DNA of 64,000 bases from Gemmatimonadaceae bacterium (GTDB lineage: Bacteria > Gemmatimonadota > Gemmatimonadetes > Gemmatimonadales > Gemmatimonadaceae), in assembly GCA_025929535.1 (NCBI GenBank), contig JAICLZ010000016.1, positions 1 through 64,000 of the forward strand, in the 5' to 3' direction. The notes under the pieces are model-generated. The model was not told the DNA's origin and made no database searches. It worked only from the letters and a program-made list of their open reading frames with translations. Every line of letters starts with the position of its first letter. The stretch's first letter is position 1. The position numbers and the translations under genes are program-made. This document shows, piece after piece, positions 34,924-44,741 of the stretch.

Positions 34924-36498
34924 ATGGGTCGCAGCGCAGTGCTGCTGCTCCTCGTGGTTCTCGCGATCGTTGCCGGTTGCGCATCGCCGCCGCGATCCGA
35001 GGTTCCTCCCGCGCCCGCGCCCAGTGCCGCCCCGACGATGGTGGATGATCTGCGCCGCGACCTGTTCGCCTTTGCGGACGACTCCATGCTCGGTCGCAGC
35101 GCTGAGACGCCGAACGCCGCGCGCGCCGCGCGGTTCATTGCCGCGAAGCTGCAGGCGGCCGGTGTTGCGCCGGCCGGCGACAGCGGCGGCTATCTGCAGC
35201 GTGTGCCGCTCTCGCGCACGTTCGTGCGTTCGGCGCAGTTCACCATCACGTCGCCCGCGGGTCGCACGTCGCTTCCCTTCGGCTCGCACCTCATTCCTGT
35301 GCCGTCGCTCGGCGAGGGGCTGCCCCTTCCGGTGCTCGAGGCCACGGGTAATCTCGTGTTCGCGGGCTACGGGATCTCGATGCCCGGATACGGGCGCAAC
35401 GATCTCGCGGGGCTCTCGCTCGCGGACAAGGTGGTCGTGTTCGTGAACGATGCGCCGCCCGGGCTCGATTCGGCGCACAGGATTTCGCTGCGCGACCCAC
35501 GTTCGCTCGGCGATCGCCTCGGGGCCATCATGGAACGCCGCCCCGCCGCGATCATCGTGCTCTTCACCGGCAGGCAGGCCAACGAGCTGCCGGCGCTCGC
35601 TGCGGGACTCACCGATTCGTCGCTGCGGCTGCAGCCGGCGCTGGATGGCCCGCGCGTGCTGCCCATGGTGCTCTTCGGAAGCACGAAGGACGCTGCCGCG
35701 CTGCTGCCCGTTGGCTGGCCCTCGAATGATCGTTCGCGCCCGCTCACCGGCCGCTCCTTCGCCGGGAAAGTCGATCTCGTGCAGGATGGGGTTGCGACGT
35801 ACAACGTGGTCGCCGTCATTCCGGGCGCCGACTCGTCGCTCGCGCACACGTACGTCGCCTTCGGAGCACACCTCGATCACATCGGCATTCAGCCGCCGGA
35901 GCATGGCGACTCGATCGCGAACGGCGCCGACGACGACGGCTCGGGAAGCATGTCGCTCGTCGAGATGGCGAGGCGCGCGCAGCGCGAGCCACACCCGAAA
36001 CGCTCGCTGCTGTTCGTGTGGCACACCGGCGAAGAGCTCGGCCTGTTCGGCTCCGAGTGGTTCACGTCGCATCCAACGGTGCCGCTCGATTCCATCGTGG
36101 CGCAGCTCAACGTCGACATGATCGGGCGCAACGATCCCGACTCGCTCTACCTCATCGGACCGCGCTCCGCGCCGAACGGACAGAGCAGCGTGCTCGGCGC
36201 CATCGTGGACTCGGTGAACAGCGCCTCGAGCAGGCCGTTCCTGATCAATCGCGAGTGGGACGCCCCGTCGCATCCGGAGCAGCTGTATTACCGGAGCGAT
36301 CATTACAACTACGCGAAACACGGCATTCCGATCGTGTTCTTCACCACGGGGCTGCACGCCGACTACCACAAGGTCACCGACTCGCCGGACAAGATCGACT
36401 ACGACAAGATGTCGCGCGTGGCCACGCTGATCCTGCGTATCGGAACCGCGCTGGCGAACGCTCCAACCCGCCCGCTTCCGGCAGCGCTCTTGCGTTAG
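34924..36498 (+). CDS. M28 family metallopeptidase lipoprotein with PA-like insert
   Basis: 524 residues from ATG 34924. The lipoprotein signal ends AIVAGC. A protease-associated-like domain (about 130-270, VFAGYGISMPGYGRNDLAG...DKVVVFVNDAPP) precedes the M28 core with two-zinc ligands: AHLDH, NGADDDGSGSMSL, HTGEELGLFGSEWF, LNVDMIGRND and HADYHKVTDSPDKID. It is likely an exported aminopeptidase; peptides could then be taken up by the Opp and POT systems encoded downstream. Confidence 0.92.
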   Translation: MGRSAVLLLLVVLAIVAGCASPPRSEVPPAPAPSAAPTMVDDLRRDLFAFADDSMLGRSAETPNAARAARFIAAKLQAAGVAPAGDSGGYLQRVPLSRTFVRSAQFTITSPAGRTSLPFGSHLIPVPSLGEGLPLPVLEATGNLVFAGYGISMPGYGRNDLAGLSLADKVVVFVNDAPPGLDSAHRISLRDPRSLGDRLGAIMERRPAAIIVLFTGRQANELPALAAGLTDSSLRLQPALDGPRVLPMVLFGSTKDAAALLPVGWPSNDRSRPLTGRSFAGKVDLVQDGVATYNVVAVIPGADSSLAHTYVAFGAHLDHIGIQPPEHGDSIANGADDDGSGSMSLVEMARRAQREPHPKRSLLFVWHTGEELGLFGSEWFTSHPTVPLDSIVAQLNVDMIGRNDPDSLYLIGPRSAPNGQSSVLGAIVDSVNSASSRPFLINREWDAPSHPEQLYYRSDHYNYAKHGIPIVFFTTGLHADYHKVTDSPDKIDYDKMSRVATLILRIGTALANAPTRPLPAALLR

Positions 36499-36570
36499 CG
36501 TTCCCCGAGTAACGCGAGCCTCGTGTAGTCGTCACCCAGAGAGGGGGCGAACCACGGGCGCCATCTCGGT

Positions 36571-36586
36571 GTATTGAATTCAATAC
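36571..36586. promoter_or_regulatory. Perfect 16-bp palindrome (candidate operator)
   Basis: GTATTGAATTCAATAC is fully self-complementary and AT-rich in a GC-rich setting. It ends 12 bp before the ATG at 36599, overlapping the expected promoter or leader, with CAGGGGGAC as ribosome site immediately after. A dimeric repressor site is the simplest reading. Confidence 0.5.
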
Positions 36587-36598
36587 TCAGGGGGACGC

Positions 36599-37330
36599 AT
36601 GCTGCTCGGCAACGTACGCGCATCGCTTACACGGGACGACGCACAGCTGGCGCTTCGTCTGCTTGCGCATGGCGAGGCGCGCGAGCTGGATGTTGCAGAG
36701 ATGCGTCTGCGCGAAGAGGGCATCGACGCGATTCTCGACGACCCCCGCCTGCTCCCGGCCATCATCGAATCGCGCGCCGGCATCCAGGTGTCGGTGCGCC
36801 TGTTCTGGTACGTCGTGGTGCGGCGTGCGCTGTGCCGCGTAGGCGAGGAAGATCGCGCGTTGGCGGATTACGTCGCCGCCATTCTGCTGCACTTCGGCAT
36901 GCGCGGAAGGGCCGAGCGCATTTCGGAGACGGACGACCAGCTGTTCAACACCCTCGCGGAGCTGATGGGCGAGGTCGACACGCCGGACGCGCGGCGCAGC
37001 TTTCTCGTGCGGCAGCATCTCGGGAACTTCGCGCTGTGGTCGAGCGGCATGTTTCCGGACGTCATCGAGCACAAGCGCTGGCGGCGAGGCGGGCCCGATC
37101 TCGACTACTTCGAGGAGATGGGGCGGCGCGGCTTCACCCTCGCGGCGGAGCACCGGCTCGCGCAGGAGCACGGGCTCGACGCGCTGCTGCGCGTGGCCGC
37201 CAGCCGCTTCGCCGCGCTCCGCTGCGCGCTCAACGAGGTCAGCGACACGCTCCTGTTCCCGAATGGAAACTCGCCCGAGCGGCTGATGCGACAGGTGCGC
37301 GCGGAGGCGGCCTGGCGCTGGGTATCCTAG
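36599..37330 (+). CDS. Conserved-looking hypothetical protein
   Basis: 243 residues from ATG 36599, preceded by AGGGGGAC. Not recognised. Mostly helical and soluble: LTRDDAQLALRLLAHGEARELD, RLFWYVVVRRALCRVGEEDRALADYVAAILLHFG and RRSFLVRQHLGNFALWSSGMFPD. No signal peptide, no membrane helix, no obvious catalytic motif. The long conserved-type aromatic segments argue for a folded protein. Expression may be governed by the palindrome at 36571. Confidence 0.7.
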   Translation: MLLGNVRASLTRDDAQLALRLLAHGEARELDVAEMRLREEGIDAILDDPRLLPAIIESRAGIQVSVRLFWYVVVRRALCRVGEEDRALADYVAAILLHFGMRGRAERISETDDQLFNTLAELMGEVDTPDARRSFLVRQHLGNFALWSSGMFPDVIEHKRWRRGGPDLDYFEEMGRRGFTLAAEHRLAQEHGLDALLRVAASRFAALRCALNEVSDTLLFPNGNSPERLMRQVRAEAAWRWVS

Positions 37331-37443
37331 CGCGCGCTCACGCTTGCGCCCCACCGTAGCGGCTCCCTATCGTTCGCGATGCAACGGCTGATGGAAGTAG
37401 ATATGCGAGATAGGAGTGCGTCGGCCGCGGGCGGGATGCGCCG

Positions 37444-37956
37444 GTGCTGAACGACCCGTCATCGCGTGCGCGCGCACGCATGATGCGCGAAGCGCTCGTG
37501 GACGCGAAGGTCGGCCTGTCGCAGAGTCGCGCCGCACGCGACGCGGTGCGCGCGCAGCTCGAGCGCGAGCGCACGGAGCTCGCCACGGTGCGCAGGCGCG
37601 GCCAGCTCGCGCAGGGAATCAACGACGCCGAGACCGTGCGCCTCGCCCGCGAGTACGAGGGCAGGCATACGGAGCGCATCGCGGTCCTCGAGAAAAAGCT
37701 CGCCGCGCTCGAGCAGGAAGCGGCGCTCGTCGAACGGGAGACCGCGGAGATGACCGCGCAACTCAAGCGACTCACGGGCATGGGCGACGCGGCCGCGCCG
37801 CCAGCTCCGGACACCTCCACGCCCGATGCCGGCGAGAGTCCGGAGGCAAGCGATCTCTCGGAGCTCGATGCGCTCCGTCGCACCGCGGAACGCTCGGCTC
37901 GCGATGCCGACGCCGATCGTCGTCTGGCGGATTTGAAGCGCCGGATGGGCAAGTAG
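37444..37956 (+). CDS. Coiled-coil hypothetical protein
   Basis: 170 residues from GTG 37444. A long charged helix (about 10-115, rich in Arg, Glu, Ala and Leu in heptad-like spacing), a Pro/Ala/Ser linker (120-145) and a second short helix to the end. No family recognised. It precedes the Omp85-like gene by 44 bp on the same strand and may be cotranscribed. Confidence 0.6.
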   Translation: MLNDPSSRARARMMREALVDAKVGLSQSRAARDAVRAQLERERTELATVRRRGQLAQGINDAETVRLAREYEGRHTERIAVLEKKLAALEQEAALVERETAEMTAQLKRLTGMGDAAAPPAPDTSTPDAGESPEASDLSELDALRRTAERSARDADADRRLADLKRRMGK

Positions 37957-38000
37957 GCTCTCGAACGTTGCGACCTGCAGCAGCGAGCTCCCATCGCGAG

Positions 38001-39713
38001 ATGCGCTTCGCATTCGCGACGACGGCGTGCGCCATCGCCCTTGCCCTGTCGTTCGCGCCGCCCGTGCGCGCGCAGGCGGGAAACGCGGTGCGCTGCGAAG
38101 GGCAGATCATCAGCGACATCCAGGTTCAGACGCGGCCGCCGTACTATCCGCGGCACGGCAAGTGGTGGGAATCGCCCATCGGCATTCTCAGCTCGATCCA
38201 TGCGAATACGAAGCCGGACGTCGTGCGCCGCTTTCTGATCGTCGCGCCGGGTCAGCCCTGCGAGGAGCGGCGGCGCAGCGAATCCGAGCGCCTGCTGCGC
38301 GCGCAGCCGTTCATCGCGAACGCGTCCGTCAAGGCGTACGACGATGGGAATGGCGGGGTGATCATCGTCGCGCAGACAACGGACGAGCTGACCACGATCA
38401 TCGACGGCCGCACCTCGGCCTCGAGCCCCTACATCGCGGGGCTCACGCTCGGCGATGGCAACTTCGCGGGCGACGCGAAATACGTGAGCGCGCACTGGGC
38501 CGAGGGAGACTTTCGCGACTATTTCGGCGCCAACTACACGGACTATCAGTTTCTGGGGCATCCATGGCGCCTCGACCTGCAGGGACTGCGTGGCGATGCG
38601 GGGATCAGCACTTGGCTTCTGGGCGCGGCGCATCCCTTTTTCACGGACGAGCAGCGATTCGCCTGGCGTGCCGTGGCGCTCGATCATCAGGACATCTACT
38701 CCTTCCGCCGCTCGAACGACACGTCCGCGAAGATCGATTTCTCGCGCAAGTTCGTGGACATCGGAGGCGTGGTGCGCCTGGGGCAACCGGGAAAACTGAG
38801 TCTCTTCGGCATGAGCCTCTCGAGCGAGGACGACACGCCCGCGCTGCCTCCCGAGCTCACGCCGGGCGTGCCCTACGAAACGCTCATGCAGATTCTCGGG
38901 CGCCACAAGAACGCGCGGCTCAATCTGCTCTGGGGCATTCGCAGCATCGACTTCGTGCGCGTCGATCGCTTCGATGCGCTCACCGCCACGCAGGACGTGC
39001 AGTCGGGATTTCAGCTCTCGACGCTGCTCGGCCGCAGCCTGCAAGTGCTCGGCTCTACGGACGACGACATCTTTCTCGCGACGAATCTGTACGCGGGTGC
39101 GGGGAACCCGGGCACCTTCGCGTACATGCAGGCGACGATGGAGGGGCGAAACAGCTACACCGAAAACAGGTGGGACGGGATCGTCGGCAGCGCGCGCATC
39201 ACGATGTATCAGCGCCTGATGGGATCGCACACGCTCGTCGGCTCGGTGGACTGGGCCGGCATCTGGAATCAGCGCGTACCGGTGCAGCTGCCCCTGGGAG
39301 AGCTCGACGGCGGCGTGCGCGGCTATCACGCCTCTCCCGACGCGGGCAACATTCGCTTCGTGACCCATCTCGAAGACCGCTGGTATCTCGGCAAGATACG
39401 CGATCAGGCGGATGTCGGCATGGCGGCCTTCGGCGACGCTGGCCGCGTGTGGCGCGGCGATGCCCCGCTCGGCTACGGAGTGACGACGCCGCTCAAGTTC
39501 GGTGCAGGGCTGGGCGTGCTCGTGGCCGTTCCCCCCGGCTCCAAGATCACCTACCGCCTCGACATCGCGCGCGCTCTCTCGCACGACCTTCGTGCCGGCT
39601 GGCAATTCCGCGTGAGCTTCGTGAACGCCGACCGCTTCCTCAACCGCGAGCCACGCGACGTACGCTCGGGCCGCGAGCTTGTGACGCCGAACTCCGTTTT
39701 CACGTGGCCCTAG
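38001..39713 (+). CDS. Omp85/BamA-like outer-membrane barrel protein with one POTRA-like domain
   Basis: 570 residues from ATG 38001. The signal peptide ends PVRAQ. A single POTRA-like domain (about 30-130; FLIVAPGQPCEERRRSESERL, ASVKAYDDGNGGVIIVAQTTDE) is followed by a beta barrel of about 430 residues. A VRGY motif (GGVRGYHASPD, near 436), the lid-loop signature of Omp85 proteins, supports the family. Only one POTRA makes it smaller than BamA; it could export or insert specific proteins or lipids. A longer upstream frame overlaps the coiled-coil gene and is not used. Confidence 0.8.
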   Translation: MRFAFATTACAIALALSFAPPVRAQAGNAVRCEGQIISDIQVQTRPPYYPRHGKWWESPIGILSSIHANTKPDVVRRFLIVAPGQPCEERRRSESERLLRAQPFIANASVKAYDDGNGGVIIVAQTTDELTTIIDGRTSASSPYIAGLTLGDGNFAGDAKYVSAHWAEGDFRDYFGANYTDYQFLGHPWRLDLQGLRGDAGISTWLLGAAHPFFTDEQRFAWRAVALDHQDIYSFRRSNDTSAKIDFSRKFVDIGGVVRLGQPGKLSLFGMSLSSEDDTPALPPELTPGVPYETLMQILGRHKNARLNLLWGIRSIDFVRVDRFDALTATQDVQSGFQLSTLLGRSLQVLGSTDDDIFLATNLYAGAGNPGTFAYMQATMEGRNSYTENRWDGIVGSARITMYQRLMGSHTLVGSVDWAGIWNQRVPVQLPLGELDGGVRGYHASPDAGNIRFVTHLEDRWYLGKIRDQADVGMAAFGDAGRVWRGDAPLGYGVTTPLKFGAGLGVLVAVPPGSKITYRLDIARALSHDLRAGWQFRVSFVNADRFLNREPRDVRSGRELVTPNSVFTWP

Positions 39714-39721
39714 AAACGGGA

Positions 39722-40078
39722 CACGAATCGAGTCACGACAATCCCTCGCTTCTTCTGTTGCTTCCGTTGCCAACCAAGAAAATGCCTCTCTCCACGCGCA
39801 CAGCCCCATCGCCGAGCACGGAATCAATCCGTTTTCTCATCCGTCAAATCCGTTCAATCCGTATTTCCAAAATTGTTGATGCTTGTGTCGTGCGCGCTTG
39901 CCCGAAACGGCAACAGCCGCTCGGGCTGGCTCAAACATTTTTGAGATACGGATAAAAAAACGGAGGGGAACGGATTTAACGGAGACTGCGGGACTCATCC
40001 CCTTCACCACTGCGCGGGAGCAACGACAACCGATTTTTGACTGGAAACGACAGGGGTATAGGCTTCAGTTACTTCGGT
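39722..40078. repeat. Dispersed TCCGTT-rich structured repeat, copy B
   Basis: Region 39714-40127 has no gene. It begins CACGAATC, has GTTGCCAACCAA (near 39767), a left arm of ATCCGT-type units (39826-39866), an inner stem GCCCGA...TCGGGC (near 39899-39926) and a right arm GAGATACGGATAAAAAAACG to GGAGAC (39943-39985). The block ACCGATTTTTGACTGGAAACGACAGG then leads into a second CAGTTACTTCGGTTGCC block. Left and right arms are largely complementary. It lies between the Omp85-like and POT genes, which converge. Confidence 0.8.
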
Positions 40079-40127
40079 TGCCCAGCCTCTCGCCCAGCAC
40101 CGGTCCGAGCCGAGCCAGTGGCAGTTC

Positions 40128-41687
40128 TCAGGTGCTCACCGACTGCGTGAGGCGCTTGAGCAGCGGCACGAAGAAGATCATGAGCACGGACGCCGATAGC
40201 GCCATGATCAGGAAGATCGTGTAGAACCCATGGTTCGTCGTGGCAACGTGCTGCAGCATTCCGAGGAAGCCGCTCGCGTGCGTGGCGGGCGCCTGTCCCG
40301 GAGTGGGCGTGAGCTCGGCGATCGTTCCCGCGATCTTGTTCGCAGCGCTATTCGCCAGGAACCATACGCCCATGAGCAGCGACGCGAAGCGCATCGGCGC
40401 CACCTTGGTCACGTACGACAGCCCGACCGGCGAGAGACAGAGCTCACCCCACGTATGAAACGTGAACGCAGCAACGAGCCACAGCGGACTGACGAGCACT
40501 CCGGTGTCCGCGCGACCGCCGCCGATCACCATGAACACGAATCCGAATCCAAGTAGCGCGAGCCCGATCACCATCTTCACCGCCGTCGACGGCTCGCGAC
40601 CGATCTTCGCGAGCTTGACCCAGATCCACGCGAACACCGGGGCGAAGAGCACGATCACCGCGGGGTCCACGTTCTGCGACCACGCGGCAGGGATATGGAA
40701 CGATCCGACCTGGAGATTCGTGTTGTTCGCCGCGAACAGATTCATCGAGCTTCCCGCCTGTTCGTAGCACGCCCAGAAGACGACCACGAAGAAGGCGACG
40801 ATGAAGATCGCGATCACACGCTTCCGCTCCTCGCCGTGAGAGCCGAGAATCGTGACCGTGAGGGAGGCCCCGATCGTCGCCGCCACGAACGCGCCGAGAA
40901 CGTCGAAGCCCCCGAGCAGCACGCTGAACGCGACGCCTGCCATCGCGCCGATGATTCCGTGCACGAGCGCCTTCCTGTCCGTCGAAACGATCGGGGCCGC
41001 GACGTCGGGGATCTGTTTCGTGGCGCGAACCCCGATGCCGGGAAGGTACTTGTCGCGGAACGCGACGTACACGCTGAGGCCGAGCAGCATGCCCACGCCC
41101 GCAGCGCCGAAGCCCCAGTGCCACCCACGGTCGCCGAAACGGGTCTGGTCCGCGAGGTATCCGCAAACGAGCCCGCCGAGGAAGGCGCCCGTGTTGATGC
41201 CGATGTAGAAGATCGTGAAGCCTGCGTCGCGCCGCGAATCTCCATCGGCGTAGATCTGTCCGACCATCGTCGAGACGTTCGGCTTGAAGAAGCCAGTGCC
41301 GATGATGATGAGTGTGAGCCCCACGTAGAACATCGTCATCGAGGGCACGGCCAAACAGAAGTGACCCGAGGCGATGATCAGCCCGCCGATGACGAGGGAA
41401 CGCCGCGTGCCGATGAAGCGATCCGCGAGATAGCCGCCGATGAGTGGGGTGAGGAACACCAGCATGGTGTACGTGCCGTACAGATTCGCGGCGCGCGCGG
41501 TGTTCCAGTGGAGCGCCTGCACCAGATACAGAATGAGAATCGCGCGCATTCCGTAATACGAGAAGCGCTCCCACATCTCGGTCAGGAACAGCAGGCCGAG
41601 TCCGCGAGGATGACCGAAGAGCGCGGTATCGTCGAGCGCGGGCGGCCGATCTGTGGCGGTGGTGAGGATGTCTACGCCGGCGGACAC
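40128..41687 (-). CDS. POT/PTR2 family proton-dependent peptide transporter
   Basis: 519 residues from GTG 41687, preceded by AGGAG. Major facilitator protein with about 14 membrane helices. The family-defining ExxERFxYYG motif appears as EMWERFSYYGMRAIL near 38-52; GGYLADRFIGTRR and GTGFFKPNVSTMVGQIY follow. It imports di- or tripeptides with protons. It lies 38 bp after the Opp ATPase gene, so ABC and proton-driven peptide uptake may be coexpressed. Confidence 0.94.
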   Translation of the reverse strand: MSAGVDILTTATDRPPALDDTALFGHPRGLGLLFLTEMWERFSYYGMRAILILYLVQALHWNTARAANLYGTYTMLVFLTPLIGGYLADRFIGTRRSLVIGGLIIASGHFCLAVPSMTMFYVGLTLIIIGTGFFKPNVSTMVGQIYADGDSRRDAGFTIFYIGINTGAFLGGLVCGYLADQTRFGDRGWHWGFGAAGVGMLLGLSVYVAFRDKYLPGIGVRATKQIPDVAAPIVSTDRKALVHGIIGAMAGVAFSVLLGGFDVLGAFVAATIGASLTVTILGSHGEERKRVIAIFIVAFFVVVFWACYEQAGSSMNLFAANNTNLQVGSFHIPAAWSQNVDPAVIVLFAPVFAWIWVKLAKIGREPSTAVKMVIGLALLGFGFVFMVIGGGRADTGVLVSPLWLVAAFTFHTWGELCLSPVGLSYVTKVAPMRFASLLMGVWFLANSAANKIAGTIAELTPTPGQAPATHASGFLGMLQHVATTNHGFYTIFLIMALSASVLMIFFVPLLKRLTQSVST

Positions 41688-41725
41688 GGTACTCCTGCGC
41701 TAGGGCTGGACGAGAATGCAGGCTC

Positions 41726-42778
41726 TCACGCGGTGGCGCGAACCGGCACGATGCGCTCGGGCGGTCTGGTGGCGCCCGCGGACTGCTGCTCCTCCCACGA
41801 AATGCGCGTGGGAAGCTGCTTGATACACGCCGCCCAGTGGTTCGGCTCCTTGAGCTCGAGTGGCGGCACGATCGCAGAGCAGGCGGCATCCTTTTGCGGA
41901 TGCTGGCATCGCGGGTGGAACGGACAGCCGGATGGCGGATTCGCAGGGGAGGGCACGTCACCGCGGAGCACGATGCGCTCGCGCTTCGCATCCGGATCGG
42001 GAACGGGAATGGCCGAGAGCAGCGCCTGCGTGTACGGCATGAGCGGCATCGCGTAGAGCTCGTCCGCCCGTGCGAGCTCGACGATACGGCCGAGATACAT
42101 TACGGCGACGCGATCGGCGATGTGCTCCACCACTGAGAGATCGTGCGCGATGAACAGGTAGGCGAGGCCGTGCGCGCGCTGAAGGTCCTGGAGCAGATTG
42201 ATCACCTGCGCCTGCACGGACACGTCGAGCGCGGACACGGGCTCATCGCACACGATGAACTTCGGCTCGACGGCGAGCGCGCGCGCGATCCCCACGCGCT
42301 GCCGCTGCCCGCCCGAGAACTCGTGCGGATAGCGCGTCGCGTGCTCGGCCCGCAGCCCTACCTCCTCCAGCAGTTGGCGCACGCGCGCATCGGCCGCACT
42401 TCCCTCGGCAAGCTTGTGGATCGTGAGCCCCTCGCGCACGGATGCGCCCACCGTCATGCGTGGATTGAGGGAGCTGAACGGATCCTGAAAGACGATCTGC
42501 ATCTTGCGTCGCAGCTTCCGCAGCGGCTCCTTCGCGAGCGCGCGCACGTCGGTGCCATCGAAGAAGATCTCGCCCGAGGTGGGCTCGATGAGGCGAAGAA
42601 TCGCGCGTCCCGCGGTCGTCTTCCCGCATCCGGATTCGCCCACGAGGCCGAGCGTCTCGCCCTGCGCGACATCGAACGAGATTCCGTCCACGGCGCGCAC
42701 GGCACCGATCACTCGCCGCATCACGCCACCCGTGATCGGGAAGTGCTTCGTGAGATCGCGCACCGAGAGGAGCGTCAC
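41726..42778 (-). CDS. oppF: Oligopeptide ABC transporter ATP-binding protein (OppF-like)
   Basis: 350 residues from a GTG overlapping the oppD stop by 4 bp. Walker [17 protein letters not shown]-loop QDPFSSLNP, signature [15 protein letters not shown], Walker [13 protein letters not shown] and switch HDLSVVEH. The C-terminal oligopeptide-type extension contains [10 protein letters not shown] with cysteines typical of the family's iron-sulfur or metal-binding tail. It powers uptake through OppB/OppC. Confidence 0.94.
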   Translation of the reverse strand: MTLLSVRDLTKHFPITGGVMRRVIGAVRAVDGISFDVAQGETLGLVGESGCGKTTAGRAILRLIEPTSGEIFFDGTDVRALAKEPLRKLRRKMQIVFQDPFSSLNPRMTVGASVREGLTIHKLAEGSAADARVRQLLEEVGLRAEHATRYPHEFSGGQRQRVGIARALAVEPKFIVCDEPVSALDVSVQAQVINLLQDLQRAHGLAYLFIAHDLSVVEHIADRVAVMYLGRIVELARADELYAMPLMPYTQALLSAIPVPDPDAKRERIVLRGDVPSPANPPSGCPFHPRCQHPQKDAACSAIVPPLELKEPNHWAACIKQLPTRISWEEQQSAGATRPPERIVPVRATA

Positions 42779-43806
42779 GCGCCCGCTCCTGCGCGCGCGG
42801 CGAGCGGAAGGTGCGGTGTGGCGCGCCGCTCGGGCTCGACCGCCAAATGGCATCGCGACACGTGCCCGACGCCGATCTCGTAGAGCGGCGGATGCTCGCG
42901 CTCGCAGCGCTCCCACGCGTACGGGCAGCGCTCGTGAAACCGGCAGCCGCTCGGCCACTCGTACGGAGACGGCACTGCGCCCGGGATCACGGTGAGCCGC
43001 TCGCGCTTCGTTCCCGCGCGTGGCATGGCGGCCATGAGCCCCTCCGTGTACGGGTGGTGCGGCTGCGCGAAGAGCTCGCGCACGCCCGCCTGCTCCACGA
43101 TCTCGCCCGCATACATGACGATCACGCGCGATGTCGACTCGGCCACGACGCCGAGATCGTGCGTGATGAGCAGCACCGACATCGCCGTGCGTGCGCGCAG
43201 CTCGGCCAGCAGCTCGAGGATCTGTGCCTGGATCGTGACGTCCAGCGCGGTGGTGGGCTCGTCGGCGATCAGCAGCGCGGGCGAGAGCATGAGGGCCATC
43301 CCGATCATCACGCGCTGTCGCATTCCGCCGGAGAGCTGGTGCGGATACGAGTGCGCGCGCTCCGCGGGATCGGGAATGCCGACCGTGCCCAGCATCTCGA
43401 CGGCGCGCGCCCACGCGTCGCGGCGGGTGATGTGCTCGTGCACGCGCGGAACCTCCGCCAGCTGCGCCCCGATGGTGAACACCGGGTTGAGCGCCGTCAT
43501 CGGCTCCTGGAAGATCATCGCGATGCGATTGCCGCGAATCCTTCGCATCGACTCGTCGTCGAGCGACAGGAGATCCGTTCCCTCGAGCTCGATCTTCGAG
43601 CCTGGCTCGATTGTGCCGGGCCGCTGAATGAGTCGCAGTAGCGAGAGCGACGTGACGGACTTTCCGCACCCTGATTCCCCGACCACGCCCACGGACTCGT
43701 TCGCGGCGATGCTGAACGAAACACCATCCACCGCGCGCGCGACGCCGGCGCTCGTGCGGAAATAGGTGCGAAGCTCCTCCACGGACAGCAACGGCCTGGG
43801 TGTCAT
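42775..43806 (-). CDS. oppD: Oligopeptide ABC transporter ATP-binding protein (OppD-like)
   Basis: 343 residues from ATG 43806, which overlaps the oppC stop (ATGA). Walker [17 protein letters not shown]-loop QEPMTALNP, signature [15 protein letters not shown], Walker [13 protein letters not shown] and switch HDLGVVAE. C-terminal [14 protein letters not shown] segment as in OppD/DppD. Pairs with the next gene as a heterodimer. Confidence 0.94.
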   Translation of the reverse strand: MTPRPLLSVEELRTYFRTSAGVARAVDGVSFSIAANESVGVVGESGCGKSVTSLSLLRLIQRPGTIEPGSKIELEGTDLLSLDDESMRRIRGNRIAMIFQEPMTALNPVFTIGAQLAEVPRVHEHITRRDAWARAVEMLGTVGIPDPAERAHSYPHQLSGGMRQRVMIGMALMLSPALLIADEPTTALDVTIQAQILELLAELRARTAMSVLLITHDLGVVAESTSRVIVMYAGEIVEQAGVRELFAQPHHPYTEGLMAAMPRAGTKRERLTVIPGAVPSPYEWPSGCRFHERCPYAWERCEREHPPLYEIGVGHVSRCHLAVEPERRATPHLPLAARAGAGA

Positions 43807-44741
43807 CACCGGTCAACCTGACGCGGGTCCATCGCATCGCGCAAGCCGTCGCCGGCGAGATTGCACGCGAGTGCCGTGATGACGAGCACGATTCCCGGGA
43901 AGAGTGCAACCCACCACGCCGTCGCGAGGTACGGCGTGCCGTCGTGAATGATGTTGCCCAGGCTGGGCGTGGGATCCGGGATGCCGATGCCCAGGAACGA
44001 GAGCGCAGCCTCGTTCACGATCACACCCGCGACGCCGAGCGTTGCCGCCACGATCACGGGCGAAAGCACATTCGGGAGAAGGTGGCGGCGCACGATCGCG
44101 AGATCGCGTGCGCCGAGCGCCCGCGCGGCGGCCACCATCTCGCGCTCCTTGAGCGACAGCACCTCGGCGCGCACCAGCCGGCTCGTGCCGAACCACGCGG
44201 TGAGGCCGAGGATCAGGATGAGCGACGTGATGCTGAGCGGCGCCCACAGAGTGCCGATCGCAATGAGGAGCACGATGCGCGGGATCGAGAGGAACGCATC
44301 GACCAACCGCATCATCACGGTATCCAGCGTTCCACCGATGAAGCCGGCGGTCGCCCCGTAGGCCGTGCCAAGGACGACGGAGATGCTCGTCGCGAGAAGA
44401 GCAACCGAGAGCGAGATGCGCGTGCCGTAGAGCACCCGGCTGAACACGTCGCGGCCGGCGAAGTCGGTGCCGAAGAGGAGCTCGCGCGAGGGCGGATGAT
44501 TCGCGAGAGCCTGCGCGAGAATCTCGATCGGATCGTGCGTCGCGAGCCACGGCGAGAAAGCCGAAACGACGTAGAGCACGATGAGCGCGACGAGTGCGAT
44601 CACCGCCGAGGGGTGGGACGCGTAGCGCGCGAGCACGACCCGGGCGCGACTCGTTCGACCACTCCCGTGTGCGAAGCGCCGCAGCGCGGCGCACAGCGCA
44701 GCGATGAGCGCCGCCGCGCAGAGCCAGCGAATCGCCAGCAC
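43806..44741 (-). CDS. oppC: Oligopeptide ABC transporter permease (OppC-like)
   Basis: 311 residues from GTG 44741, directly after the oppB stop. Two N-terminal helices, then the BPD-type permease domain with the EAA loop [27 protein letters not shown]. The [22 protein letters not shown] segment is typical of OppC/DppC. An additional N-terminal helix precedes the usual first one. Confidence 0.92.
   Translation of the reverse strand: MLAIRWLCAAALIAALCAALRRFAHGSGRTSRARVVLARYASHPSAVIALVALIVLYVVSAFSPWLATHDPIEILAQALANHPPSRELLFGTDFAGRDVFSRVLYGTRISLSVALLATSISVVLGTAYGATAGFIGGTLDTVMMRLVDAFLSIPRIVLLIAIGTLWAPLSITSLILILGLTAWFGTSRLVRAEVLSLKEREMVAAARALGARDLAIVRRHLLPNVLSPVIVAATLGVAGVIVNEAALSFLGIGIPDPTPSLGNIIHDGTPYLATAWWVALFPGIVLVITALACNLAGDGLRDAMDPRQVDR

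Noticed and set aside
37416-38000. Upstream extension that would fuse the coiled-coil region to the Omp85-like gene
   Set aside because: The signal peptide begins at 38001, and the extension is an Arg-rich off-frame reading of the coiled-coil gene.
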